Counted from the stretch's first letter, positions 1 through 11,597 are shown. The stretch is 64,000 bases of DNA from Flaccisagitta enflata (GCA_965153355.1 OZ231126.1:95046001-95110000), one strand, 5' to 3'. Program-made: numbers and translations. Notes: generated by a model from the sequence alone, not told the origin.

Positions 1-309
1 TGTGTCTCTCTCCCTCTGTGTCTCTCTCCCTCTGTGTCTCTCTCCCTCTCTGTGTCTCTCTCCCTCTCTGTGTCTCTCTCCCTCTCTGTGTCTCTCTCCC
101 TCTCTGTGTCTCTCTCCCTCTCTGTGTCTCTCTCCCTCTCTGTGTCTCTCTCCCTCTCTGTGTCTCTCTCCCTCTCTGTGTCTCTCTCCCTCTCTGCGTC
201 TCTCTCCCTCTCTGCGTCTCTCTCCCTCTCTGTGTCTCTCTCCCTCTCTGTGTCTCTCTCCCTCTCTGTCTCTCTCTCCCTCTCTGTCTCTCTCTCCCTC
301 TCTGTCTCT
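1..309. repeat. 18-bp minisatellite, CT-rich
   Basis: Tandem copies of an 18-bp unit (CCCTCTCTGTGTCTCTCT) with a few TGCG variants; the array runs off the left edge of the window. The + strand is open in all frames only because the unit contains no stop codon; the Ser/Leu/Val/Cys product is an artefact. Confidence 0.95.
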
Positions 310-1107
<798 letters not shown>

Positions 1108-1255
1108 GTAATTGCATTTGTTTCTTTGTGTCCTATCATGTTATTCAAACTTATTTTTTTCCCTTTTTTTGCTCACATCTTTTTCTCAGATTTAGTGCTG
1201 TCCCAATGTGTCTGTGTTTGTGTGTGTTTATAAATGTGTCTGTATCTTCGTTTCT

Positions 1256-1772
1256 GGGCAGCGGCCCCGGAGGGGCCAATGACCCATGATTCCACAATCC
1301 ACACAGGGCAGTTTTTGGACAGCAGCCCAGAAGGGAACGAAGTCCTGTAGAACACAGTTCGTTTGTCTGTTCGTCCGGTCGTCCCCTCCCTCATCAGGCC
1401 CCGCAAATCTGGCCTCTAAGACCTCAAATCTGGCTTCTCAAGCCTGGAGTCCAGCCTCTCAGGCCCCAAATCCAGCTTCTCAGGTCTCAAATCCAGCCTC
1501 TCAGGCCTCAAGTCCAAATTTCCTAATATTGGGCTTGAAAGGCCAGATTTTAGGCTTGAGAGGCCAGATTTCAGGCTTGAGAGGCCAGATTTAAGGCCTG
1601 AGAGACCAGATTTTGGGCCTTAGAGGCCAGATTTCAGGCCTGGGAGGCCAGATTTCAGGCCTGAAAGGCCAGAGGGGGGGACGAGTGAATGGACGGGGGG
1701 GACGAGTGAATGGACGGAGGGACGAACAAAAGTCCCCCTGTGTTCTAAAAGACCCCTTTGGGGCCGCTGCCC
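1256..1772. mobile_element. Family B fold-back element
   Basis: Left tips GGGCAGCGGCCCC at 1,256 and GGACAGCAGCCC at 1,317 are followed by GTCCTGTAGAACACAG. The right tip (1,716-1,772) is the inverse: GACGAACAAAAGTCCCCC, then GCCGCTGCCC. Between them is a 20-24-bp minisatellite, CTCAAATCTGGCCTCTCAGG on the left and its complement on the right, so the whole element is an inverted repeat centred near 1,545. No protein is encoded. The class is unassigned; a non-autonomous fold-back element is my inference. Confidence 0.7.
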
Positions 1773-2010
1773 AAAAAAGGCCTATCAGATCCCAAATAAG
1801 GCCTCTCAGACCCCTAATTAGGCCTGTCAGACCCCGAATTGGACTTTTAGGCCCCAAAATCAGTCCTAGACCCTAAATAAGGCCTCTTAGACCCCTAATC
1901 AGACCTCTCAGACCCTAAATGAGGTCTAACCAAGAATCAAGCTGCTCAGACCCTAAATCAGGCTCCCAGACCCCAAATTAGGTCTCTTATCCCCTACATT
2001 TTTCTGAGCC
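1773..2010. repeat. Degenerate 22-24-bp minisatellite (family B type)
   Basis: Repeats of the form CTCAGACCCCAAATNAGGC with heavy drift, continuing outward from the right tip of the preceding element. From 2,011 to 2,140 is non-repetitive DNA whose wording (TGGAATCATAG.., CCGCTGACC) recurs near 5,010-5,080. Confidence 0.7.
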
Positions 2011-2145
2011 TCATGTGGAATCATAGGTCCTTGGCCCCTTTACCCATAACCCCATTGCCCCATTACCTCATTACCAAAATACAAAATGACATCAATGGGG
2101 CATTGGGAACCGCTGACCATCATGACGCCTAAGCGGCATGTTTTT

Positions 2146-2205
2146 GGGCAGCGGCCCCAAAGAGGACAAAGTCCGGTAGAACAGGGAGACTATTGTTCCT
2201 TCGTC
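2146..2205. mobile_element. Family B left end, solitary
   Basis: GGGCAGCGGCCCCAAAGAGG followed by a slightly altered GTCCGGTAGAACAGGGAG and a CGTCCATCC tract. It lies 131 bp before a second left end in the same orientation. Confidence 0.7.
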
Positions 2206-2276
2206 CATCCATCGTTTGTATGTTTGTCCCCCACATCAGGCATCTCAAGCCTCAAATCAGACCATTCAGGCTTTTT

Positions 2277-2774
2277 GGGCAGCGGCCCCAAAGGGGACGA
2301 AGTCCTGCAGAACACAGGGGGACTTTCGTTCATCCGTCCGTCCGTCCGTCCCTTCGTCTGTGCGTCCTCATCAGGCCCCTCAGACCTCTAATCTGGCCTC
2401 TGAGACCTCAAATCTGGCCTCTTAGGCCTCTAATCTGGCCTTTTAGGCCTCAAATCCAGCCTCTCAGGCCTCAAATCCAACCTCTTTGGCCTCAAATCCA
2501 ATTTTCAGGCCTCAAACCTGGCCTCTCAGGCCTCAAATCAGCTATCTAAACCTCAATTCATTGCTCTCAGGCTTCAAATCAGTCCTCTGACCTTCCAAGC
2601 CTTAATCCAACTCTCTCAAGGCTCAAGTCAGCCCTCTCAAGCTTAAATCAGCCTTCTTAGACCTCAAGTTAGGCTCTTGAGGGCCTCTATAGCATCTCAT
2701 CCACTTCTTCAGGCAGGACGAACAAAAGTCCCCCTGTGTTCTACAGGACTTTGTCCCCTTTAGGGCCGCTGCCC
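2277..2774. mobile_element. Family B element with internal minisatellite
   Basis: The left tip GGGCAGCGGCCCCAAAGGGG continues into GAAGTCCTGCAGAACACAGG and (CCGT)n. The interior, about 2,365-2,690, is a 20-22-bp array of CTCAGGCCTCAAATC units. The right tip from 2,714 is the inverse of the left, ending GCCGCTGCCC. This is the clearest intact example of the family in the first 10 kb. Confidence 0.8.
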
Positions 2775-2858
2775 TGCTTCCCCTCACTCCAATTAACATT
2801 CACTCAAAGCAGGGCAACGGGTATCGCTGACCACATATTGCCCTTGGTTGACCTGTTG
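2775..2858. repeat. Family B tail module
   Basis: TGCTTCCCCTCACTC...GCAGGGCAACGGGTATCGCTGACCACATATTGCCC: an 80-bp block that follows the GCCGCTGCCC tip here and again near 3,228, 40,755 and 43,264; a shorter version is at 44,846. It belongs to the family, outside the inverted tips. Confidence 0.65.
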
Positions 2859-2944
2859 TAACGTGATGCGATGCGTCAAGGGGAAGATAAAGGCAAGGGG
2901 GGAATAAAATCAAAAGCCGTTTAACTGTATGCACCTTTGCAAAT

Positions 2945-3305
2945 AAGGCCTCTCAGGCCTCAAATTAAGCCTCTCGGGCCTCAAATGAGGCTCCTCTGGC
3001 CTCAAATCTGGCCTCTCAGGGCTCTCAGACCTCAGATCAGGCCTCTTGGGCTTCAAATCAAGCCTCTCAGCCCTTGCAAGCCTGAAATCAGCTCCCTTAG
3101 GCCTTAAATCAGCCTCAAATTAGCCCTCTCAGGCTTTGAATCAGTCCTTTAAGGCCTTTCAGGCAGGCCGAACAAAAGTCCCCCTGGGTTCTACAGGACT
3201 TTGTCTCCTTTGGGGCCACTGCCCTGCTTCCCCTCACTCAAATTCATATTCATGCAAAGCAGGGTAACGGGTATCACTGACTACATATTGCCCTTGGGCG
3301 ACTGG
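2945..3305. mobile_element. Family B copy, right part plus tail
   Basis: A CTCAGGCCTCAAAT array (2,945-3,160) leads into the right tip (AACAAAAGTCCCCCTGGGTT, CCACTGCCC) and the tail module to about 3,300. No matching left tip is visible, so the copy is truncated or shares the one upstream. Confidence 0.65.
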
Positions 3306-3498
3306 TTCTTATTCATTTCTCTTTTCATTTTTCTCATCTTTTGTCTCTCTGGCAAGCAATCTGACATCTTCTTGTTACTATATCTACTTCAAAGACTGAT
3401 GTAAGCCTGATATAAATTCGAGGAAAGGTTTGAGGTATTCCAAACCCTAATAGAAACCACAGAAAAAATCTAAAAAGAGTATGGGTCCGCAAATGGGG

Positions 3499-3944
3499 TC
3501 GAACGGCATTGTCAAACGGCGTTGTCAAACGGCGTTGTCAAACGGCGTTGTCAAACGGCGTTGTCAAACGGCGTTGTCAAACGGCGTTGTCACACGGCGT
3601 TGTCACACGGCGTTGTCACACGGCGTTGTCACACGGCGTTGTCACACGGCGTTGTCACACGGCGTTGTCAAACGGCGTTGTCAAACGGCGTTGTCAAACG
3701 GCGTTGTCAAACGGCGTTGTCAAACGGCGTTGTCAAACGGCGTTGTCAAACGGCGTTGTCAAACGGCGTTGTCAAACGGCGTTGTCAAACGGCGTTGTCA
3801 AACGGCGTTGTCAAACGGCGTTGTCAAACGGCGTTGTCAAACGGCGTTGTCAAACGGCGTTGTCAAACGGCGTTGTCAAACGGCGTTGTCAAACGGCGTT
3901 GTCAAACGGCGTTGTCAAACGGCGTTGTCAAACGGCGTTGTCAA
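3499..3944. repeat. 13-bp minisatellite (GTTGTCAAACGGC)n
   Basis: About 34 nearly identical head-to-tail copies. A central block of about six units (3,592-3,665) carries CACAC in place of CAAAC. Since 13 is not a multiple of 3 and the unit has no stop, all three + frames stay open and give the same rotated peptide; this is not evidence of coding. Confidence 0.97.
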
Positions 3945-4067
3945 CCAATCAGTTGAAAAATACCAAAGTTATGCAATTTATTCACTTTTATTCTGCAGGT
4001 CTGTATCTTGGTTGTTATAAAGAAAAAAAGTGTGACAGCACTGCAATCTCGCAATTGGTGTTCAATT

Positions 4068-4260
4068 TTTTTAGACAGCAACCCTGGAGGAGCCGATGAG
4101 CTTTGATTGCACACAGGATAATCTATTTCTGGTTTCTATCCAGCCCCCACTCAAAGCATTGAATCTTAGACCCGAATTGAGCCTCTCAAACCCCGAGCCT
4201 CCTAGACCCTAAATTAAGCCTCCAATTGAATCCTCAGACCCTAAATCACGCCATTTGGGT
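4068..4260. mobile_element. Family B remnant
   Basis: A diverged left tip (GACAGCAACCCTGGAGGAGCC) is followed by decayed units such as TAGACCCTAAATTAAGCCTC. From 4,261 to 4,735 there is AT-rich DNA in which I see no feature. Confidence 0.45.
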
Positions 4261-4737
4261 GTGTCCATATGCAAAAGTATTTTTGATCAGATCATCGATA
4301 TTAGGGAATGTAAATAAAAGAATTCTAAAACATTTGGCATTTTTGTTTTTTCAGATTTCATTCATCTTCTGTTTTTTTAAGCGCAAGAAAAGATTGAAAA
4401 AAATATATATACTTCCGGTATCTGCACATAGATTTGGTGAAAATACAGAAAAGATTAGTTTTTGTCTCTTTTTATAGATTTTATGATAAATGAATAATAT
4501 TCATTTGGTTAAAACTAGAATTAAGATAAAATATTTATATTCCTGAGCAATAATGCTGATAGAGAATCATTAACACAGCAATATACATGCAAATTAGCGG
4601 CTAAAAAGCGGTGTTGGAAAAAGCGGAAGGTGAATGAAGTTTAATAAAATAAAATCGCTAAAAGTCTTAATATTTACTACTTAATACTGTCTGATGTTGA
4701 CGGTTTTATCATAAAACTTTTTGCATATTGACACATC

Positions 4738-5090
4738 CGATCAGGCCATTCACACCTAAAATCAGAACAGACCTCAAATTGGACCTCTTCAGCCCTAAAT
4801 CAAACTTTTTAAGACCCAAATCTACCATGGCAGACTTGAAACAGACCTATCAGACCTTTCAGCCCCTAAATCTCAGACAAAATTCATCCAAATCCTCCCC
4901 CCACCCAAATCACCCCTCTAAGCTCTGGCCTCCAATCCAGCATCTCAGACCACAAATCAGGCTCATTGGAGGTTTTGGAGTTCAGATCAAGTCTTCAAGT
5001 CCCTACATTTATCCTGAATGGAATCATAGACCTCTTATCATCCTATCCCTACATATACTAACTTAGGGGCATCAGGCGCCGCTGAACCAC
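4738..5090. repeat. Decayed family B minisatellite
   Basis: Loose 20-24-bp units (CAGACCTCAAATTGGAC, TCAGACCACAAATCAGG) end in GGCATCAGGCGCCGCTGAACC, a weak version of the family tip. Highly diverged. Confidence 0.4.
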
Positions 5091-5976
5091 TAAAACATAA
5101 TAAAGGAATCTTTTCTGGCCGTAATATGTTTCATTTTACAAGGTGATGAAGGCGAAACCGATTCTAAAATCATGAGCTTCCGCACCTCTACTTTGAACAT
5201 AAGATGATGTATCTAATTTCTAGTAATCAAAATCGTGAAGCCTGAAATCGTCTGCGGGGGGCAGGGATGCAAGAAAAAAAATTACTGACCTTGTCAGCCC
5301 GAAAGGAGCGTTCTGGAGCAATCGACCAACAGGCAGACAGACAGACCGACCAACACTTGGATTGGTAGAGGTAAGGGCAATGGTTCTATCTAATGATCGG
5401 ACCGGGCAATAAAACCTTTGGGAGGATATTTCGATTCTTGCGAATCCAATTCTCTTTTTGCGGAAATGAAACTTTCCTTTTCGAATGGAGAAAATATCCG
5501 AGCCTACGTGTTAGGTGTTGACACAAAGTTTTCGTGCCCGGCTGCGTATTCTTCCTCGCTAAATCCACGTAGGACCGGCTCCTTTAATTCTAAATAACAC
5601 TTGGCTACCAAAACCGCGTCTGCCAACACGAGAGAGAGAGAGAGAGAAACGTCCGCAAAAAGTAGAAGGATCCTATGACGTAAAAAAGATCGTCTTTAAG
5701 CCAATAGAAGACGAGAAAGGATCCTAGAAAGCCAATCGACGCACTAGGATATCGAAAGGCGTCAGGGATAGCGGTGGGATCACGTGGTGAGTCCCGTCAC
5801 CGCTCGTCGCCGCTGCAGAGAGAAAAAAAATCGCTGGGCTTAAAACGGAACGTGCAAAATAAGGAAAAGCAGAAAAAAGGCTACTGAGGGAAAAAGGCAA
5901 AAAGGATATTTAACGAGGGGGAAAATAAATGTGTTAAGAAAAATGGTCAGATATCTTAGATAACTTGCGTTAAAAG

Positions 5977-6365
5977 AACAAGGCGGGTTACACGATCACC
6001 AAAATCGCGTGCGGGTGGGCACTGGGCAGGGGCAGTGATGAATAATACTTTGTAAATATTAAGACAGGGGTGGTATTGTTAAAATTACCCAAAAATAAAA
6101 TAAAATGTACAAACCAACCCACTGACAGACCAACCAACCAACATTCTTTGATTGTAACTTTTGTAAGATATTTTGTGTATACTAAATGGTATAGGTCTGT
6201 CCAACCCTATACTAATGAGGTATGCAGTCAATCAGCAGCAATCCGGAGTAAACACCATTGAAGGCTTTCATCCTTTGTATATTGAAGAACTCTGGCCTCC
6301 TTTTATAAGGGCAATGTTGTTTTAACTTTCATACATCAGTTTATAATGTCGCGTGCAAGTGACTA
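5977..6365. mobile_element. Family A element, about 390 bp
   Basis: Starts AACAAGGCGGG with TCGCGTGCGGGTGGGCA inside, and ends GTCGCGTGCAAGTGACTA. The middle has CAACCAAC-type target-like runs. Its counterpart in copy 2 has diverged most in the interior. Confidence 0.65.
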
Positions 6366-6490
6366 AAAAGTTAGGACCAAAGCTACAGAGGAAGTTGTCA
6401 GTGCTACCTGATAAGAAATTCAAAAGGCACCCACAGAGTCATTTGATTTATTGACCAAGTTTCAGGGATGTATATAGGCTTACAATTCCA

Positions 6491-6503
6491 TGACCTTTGA
6501 CCT
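6491..6503 (-). promoter_or_regulatory. DR1-type nuclear receptor half-site pair
   Basis: TGACCTTTGACCT is a perfect direct repeat of AGGTCA with 1-bp spacing on the minus strand, the known target of RXR/HNF4/COUP-TF receptors. The same site is in the duplicate at 17,090-17,102. Function is unproven. Confidence 0.3.
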
Positions 6504-6612
6504 TTGATTTCCCCCCTTCCCCCCCCTTTCTTTGATTTTCTTTCCAATGCAGCATTATCTTTCAGTGGTTGCTTCTAAGTTTAAACTCATCTTTTCACAT
6601 TCAATTAATAAA

Positions 6613-6785
6613 AACAAGGCCGGATACACGGCTACCCCAGTCGCGTGCAGGGCAGGGGCTATCTTTGAAGTCAACCGAGCATTAGGGCGGAAGCAGTTAG
6701 GCCAAAACGCTCAAAAACGCCAAAAAAGTTAAGAGTCACGGACCAACGGACCGACCAAGCGGAGTGTAGTCGCGTGCACGCGACT
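6613..6785. mobile_element. Family A element, compact (173 bp)
   Basis: A textbook copy. The left end is AACAAGGCCGGATACACGG, then AGTCGCGTGCAGGGCAGGGG; the right end is GACCAACGGACCGACC, then GTAGTCGCGTGCACGCGACT. The octamer TCGCGTGC occurs at both ends in the same orientation, and the right end is palindromic. No coding capacity. Confidence 0.8.
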
Positions 6786-6978
6786 CAAAATACATTGAAA
6801 TTAATGTGAGACTGGCAGACAAAACTGGGGACAAAACAGACTGGTGAACAAGACAGACTTACGGACAAGACAGACTGGCTGAAAGAACGGACTGGTGGTT
6901 AAAGAGATTGACAGACAGCCTGATGAATAGCCAGGTCGATTATTTCCTTTAATCCCTAGACTTTTAATCTTTCTTTTT

Positions 6979-7160
6979 GAGCAGTGGCCCCGAGGTTAGC
7001 CCTTCTGAGCCCTGAAAAAAACTATTTTTTCAAGTTCTAATATAACCACTATTAATTCCGAAATAGCTATCTGGAGCTTGAAACAGCCACACTCTTCAAA
7101 AAAGCCTTAGATCGGCTAAGCCCTGAAATGGCCGTTTCATGAAGCAAGTTATCATGAGCT
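6979..7160. mobile_element. Possible family B remnant
   Basis: GAGCAGTGGCCCCGAGG resembles a left tip and is followed by loose repeats (GCCCTGAAA..). Weak. Confidence 0.3.
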
Positions 7161-7289
7161 CTGAAATAGTATGTGGAATTATGCATCTGCCCGTTTGGAG
7201 CCACTACGTCATTATCACTAACAATATCAATGATACAAAACAAAATTAGGTATCTGCTGACCATTTCCCACTAACGCTTTGTTTTCCCA

Positions 7290-7745
7290 TGGATTCCATT
7301 TCCCATTTCCAAACGCTGGCATCCCACACCACTGCTTCCGATGCAGCAGTCACTGAAATTATCAATCAGACGAACTTGATAATTGTCTCCGCCGGTCAGT
7401 TGGTCGATCGGCAATACTTTAATCAAGACGCTTCCTGCGCGGCTCTCCGGACTGTGTCCGTCCGAAGGATATCATGTCGGTTTTTCGGATGACGGTTAAT
7501 CGGCTGCAACTTAATGGCCATGTATCCAGCCTTGATAGCTCACACGTTCAGTTATCGCATGATCAACCCTGCCTAAATGTTCGACGAGCATACCTTCTTA
7601 CTGCCCCTGCCCACTCGCACACAATGTATGAGCAACATTTATCTAAAACCTTGAAGGCTCCCCAAATACCTCAGAAGACGAAAACGAAGAATTTCTCGTG
7701 CAAAAAGAAATCCACGAGGGACCGCACTTAGGCGTCAGACGCCTT
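7290..7745. other. Single-copy region, no gene found
   Basis: Balanced-composition DNA with no tandem repeat or transposon end, one of the few such blocks. It contains the inverted repeat AATTATCAA/TTGATAATT at 7,357-7,384. No long ATG-initiated frame has recognisable features. It might be regulatory DNA for the candidate exon downstream; this is inference only. Confidence 0.35.
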
Positions 7746-7776
7746 AGATGCTAATCCAAAAACCAGGCAACCCAGG

Positions 7777-7780
<4 letters not shown>

Positions 7781-7868
<88 letters not shown>
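7781..7868. repeat. (CT)n microsatellite
   Basis: An uninterrupted run of about 44 CT units, followed directly by TGGATCCGTGCG. Confidence 0.97.
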
Positions 7869-7871
<3 letters not shown>

Positions 7872-8165
7872 GATCCGTGCGTGTCCTTCAAATCGCCATC
7901 TTTCGATCTTTCTCTCTCTTGCCTGCTAAGTCGTCGCCATCGTCCCGCGATCAGCGAGCAGCACCTTCGAAAGATCTCTCTCTCTCTCTTTCTTACGCGA
8001 AAAGGAAAAAAAGCTAGAAAGACAGAAACACAAATAGAAGAGAAATAGTGGGATTGCGGTCTCAACTTTGCCGTTAACACTTGCCCTCGAAAGGAAGAGC
8101 TCCACTTCACCGTGCCTGGTTCCTTCATTCGCCTTCTTTGCGCGTTCATCTTAGATTCGATTGTT

Positions 8166-8260
<95 letters not shown>

Positions 8261-8802
8261 CTGTTGGCTAGAACTTGTATCGAATCCAGAGACGATTGAG
8301 AGAGAAAAGCCCGCAAAGGGAAAAAGAGGATAGAGGCAATTTTCTAATCCTCCTGGTGTGTCACGAGCATTTTTCAGAGCGAGAGAGAAAGAGCGAGCTC
8401 GAGCTTTAATTCTCTCGTTTTTCTCCCACCGCGTTGCCTAAAAACGTTCCCCGCGAAGTAAAGCTCCGCCAAATCGAGAGAGAGGAAGAGGGAAACTGTC
8501 ATCACGAGCAAGAGCAGCAGTTACTGATTCAAAACTTTGCCTCGAAAGGGATTTTCGCGAGCATAAAAATACAAACTCGAGAGAACGAAACTGAGGAGAT
8601 CTTTGATCAATCGAATATCGTCGTAAACATTTTACTTATTTTCTTTTCTTAAACGTGCCTTCTGCAACACGCATTTTATACGTCTTCTGTGATCTTTCTC
8701 TATCCATCAGTCGGAATTACATTCATCGATAAATCTCATCGTCATCGCCGAACAAAGACTAAGCGATTTCTAGGAAATATCATCACCATACTTGTTGCAA
8801 AG
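7869..8802 (+). other. Candidate non-coding 5' exon region ending in splice donor
   Basis: CpG-containing, single-copy sequence that ends GCAAAG|GTACGT at 8,802/8,803, a strong donor. Short CT tracts and purine runs (GAGAGAGGAAGAGG) resemble the 5' UTR of the exon at 27,208. No ATG frame runs into the donor, so it would be untranslated. Alternatives are chance or part of an unrelated gene. No TSS motif settles it. Confidence 0.25.
8169..8256. repeat. (CT)n microsatellite
   Basis: A second pure CT run of about 44 units, 300 bp after the one at 7,781. Confidence 0.97.
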
Positions 8803-9066
8803 GTACGTTGACTTCTGCTTATTTAAAATTCTCTAGTCATTGTGCAACCGAAACTGCATTTTGAAATCAAAACTGTCTTAACACTGTCTTACAGTTAAGA
8901 TATCTTAGGTATGATTACCAATAAAGGCGGCTCTCGCCGAACGGAAAAAAGTCATAATGGGATTCTTTTTTTTTTCTGTGCATGTTCTTCTTTGTGTGTA
9001 TCTCATGATGTTTAATTGACTGCTTGTCTGTTTACGTTATTCACTCTCTCTCTTTTTCCTCTTGGT

Positions 9067-9068
<2 letters not shown>

Positions 9069-9131
<63 letters not shown>
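9069..9131. repeat. (GT)n microsatellite
   Basis: About 31 GT units. From 9,132 to 10,020 there is AT-rich DNA with T-runs; no gene or clear repeat was recognised, beyond an echo of ATCTCAAGAGGGCA-type wording at 9,160 and 9,862. Confidence 0.97.
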
Positions 9132-9134
<3 letters not shown>

Positions 9135-10020
9135 CTCACTGTAGGCCGACCTTTCTCATTACCTCAGAGGGCACTTTTAGGCCAAAAATGGAGAAACAAA
9201 AAACGCCAAACCTAATCTTTAGAGTATATATTTGATATTAACCAGCCATAGAATGATACCTTGACCGGAAGTAGGTGCCCACTATGTAATCGCCTGGACT
9301 CTGGCTCTGAAAGCTGAGATGGCCAATTTTGTCAAAATCAAGAAATAAAAAAAATGAACCAAATATGGCTGAAATAGAGGGGTAATGGTTAGTATGTAAA
9401 ATACCAATCACAATTTTGACCGATTTTTTATTTGAGGGGGGGTAACAGCGCTCTAAATTGGCTTGGTCAGGCTTATTTCAATCAAAATAAGGGGGGTCAG
9501 TGGCCTTATTATTTTTTTAAACCATAGTACACCCAAACATTAAGACAATATTATTACTTAAATATGTAGAGGAAACTCTAAGGTTTCATAATCAGGTTTC
9601 ATTATAATTGTACCTCTCATAGTTTTGCGGCAATACTAAATAATGCGTTTTTTAAAAATCAATGAGTAACTTTCCATTGTAATCCTATGGAAGGGGGAAG
9701 AGCAAAAAATCCAGTTTTATTTTTTTTTACCTATGTACACCCAGGACTTAAGATATTTTTTTTTGTCAATTCTTACCTTTTGGTGATGGCCTACAAGGGA
9801 CTGGTTTCCATTTTTTTGTACCTCTCACCATTTTGGAGAAATAGCACCTTGCTTCTTTCCCCTATCTCAAGAGGGCATTTTGAAAATCTGCTCCATTGGA
9901 ATCTGTCTATTTTACCTCTACTATTAGAGAAACATTGTTTCTTTTGAAAGTCAAGACTTGTTGCTAATAGACCATACAATGTGGGATGAGATAGTTATTG
10001 TAGAAATTGTAGTGGAGAAA

Positions 10021-10478
10021 GAGGAGGAGGAGGAGGAGGAGGAGGAGGCGGGGGCGGCTGCAAATCTTGTAAATCTATAATATTGGCCAAGCTTTGATCA
10101 TCAAAAAGATGGTATTTATCAATGAGATTGGTTTGAAATTAACATTGTGGAACTGTTGGAGGGAGGAGGAGGAGGAGGAGGAGGAGGAGGCGGCGGCGGC
10201 GGGGGCAGCTGCAAATCTTGTAAATCTATAATATTGGCCAAGCTTTGATCATCTTAAAGATGATATTTACCAAAGGAGATTGGTTTGAAAGCAACCTTGT
10301 GGAACTGTTGAAGGGAGTAGGAGGAGGAGGAGGAGGAGGAGGAGGCGGTGGCGGCTGCAAATCATGTAAATCTATGATATTGGCCAAGCTTTGTACCTCT
10401 AAAAGATGATATTTACCACAGGACATAGGTTTGAAAGTAACCTTGTGGAACGGTTGAAGGGAGGAGGAGGAGAAGCAA
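10021..10478. repeat. Tandem repeat of ~150 bp with GGA/GGC cores
   Basis: Three units, each a (GGA)n(GGC)n core followed by GCTGCAAATCTTGTAAATCT and TATTGGCCAAGCTTTG. Spacings between units are 151 and 146 bp. The GGA tracts vary in length between units. The poly-Pro/Gly reading is an artefact. Confidence 0.9.
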
Positions 10479-10639
10479 GAAGATGTCCGAGTATATTTAT
10501 ATATGACTAATCATGGGCAAGATTTTTGGATGCTTTTTATGAAAGTTTATGTAACTATGCTGCAAAATGCTTTTAAAGGCTTTTATCTCACCAATAGGGT
10601 GCAAATTTACAATATTCAACAAAAAAGCACATGTAGTCT

Positions 10640-11530
10640 TAAAGAGATACTCTCTATTGGCTAAAATACCTCTTTTCAGGGTCCTTAGGGGCTCTTGAGG
10701 CTCTTACCAGCTAAAAGTATTGCTTGTTAGAACCTCTATTACGATGACAAGGTTAAAATTTACTGTAAACACCAAAAAAGAACCATGATTAAAAGCACAT
10801 AACCTGAAAAAATAGCCTCAAAAATTTGCTTTTATGATTTCTAGGGGTCCCTGGGGCCCATAACACCCAAAAATTTTGCTTGCTAGTACTTCTATCACAT
10901 TATCAAAGATCGAATTTACATTACACAACAAAAAACCCATAATTATAAGCAAAAACCTCAAAAATACCCTAAAAAAACAACTTTTATGGTTTCTAGGGGC
11001 CCCTGGGGCCCATAACACCCAATAATTTTTCTTGCCAGAACCACTATCACATTAACAAGGCTTGAATTTACAGTAAACACTAAAAAAGCCTATGATTTTA
11101 AGCACTAAACCTTAAAAATAGCCTAAAAAACCTACTTCTACGGTCTCTAGGGGCCCCTGGGGCCCATAACACCAAAAAATTTAGCTTGCTAGAACCTCTT
11201 TCACATTAACAGAGATAAAACTTTAAGTACACAACAAAAAAATTATAATTATATGCAAAAAACACAGAAAAAAGCTTCAAAAACCTATTTTTATGGTCCC
11301 TAGGGGCCTCAAGGGCCCTCACCACCGACAATTCTTTCTTGCTAGGGCCTCTATCACCTTTATAGGGTTGAAATTTACCATAAACAACCAAGATAAGACA
11401 TGATAATAGTCAAAAAACCCTGAAATTCCTCAGAAACCTACTTTTGGGGCCCTTTGGGACCCCTGAAGCCCTTAAAGCTGGATATTTTTGCTTGTTAGGG
11501 CATCTAGTACACTCACAGGGTTGAACTGTG
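10640..11530. repeat. Diverged ~153-bp satellite-like tandem repeat
   Basis: About six units, each marked by TCTAGGGGCCCCTGGGGCCC, then CTTGCTAGAACCTCTATCAC. The marks lie near 10,684, 10,841, 10,993, 11,147, 11,300 and 11,450, giving spacings of 150-157 bp. Divergence between units is substantial, so the array is old compared with the microsatellites. Confidence 0.88.
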
Positions 11531-11597
11531 CAAGAAATATTAGGTTAGAAGCTACCAGAGGTTTTGAGAAAGGTTCGCCTAAAAAAGCCCACTGTGT

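Larger units (their letters stand above)
5271..6788. repeat. 1.5-kb duplicated segment, copy 1
   Basis: Nearly identical to 15,886-17,375, with scattered substitutions and small indels concentrated around 5,990-6,180. Shared contents: a GA tract at 5,629, a small hairpin containing CACGTG (stem 5,770-5,779 / 5,792-5,804), two family A elements and a DR1-like site. A 60-codon minus-strand frame (5,386-5,568) is conserved in both copies, but it starts at GTG and matches nothing that I recognise. Confidence 0.9.

Noticed and set aside
3481-4099. Array could be CRISPR-like or a repeat protein gene
   Set aside because: Units are 13 bp head-to-tail with no spacers, and the host is eukaryotic.
5386-5568. 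60-codon minus-strand frame identical in both duplicated copies (also 15,994-16,176)
   Set aside because: It starts at GTG, not ATG, and identity is explained by the recent duplication rather than selection.
8434-8652. 72-codon frame in the candidate leader exon
   Set aside because: Begins at TTG with no ATG in place and ends long before the donor; not a plausible animal start.
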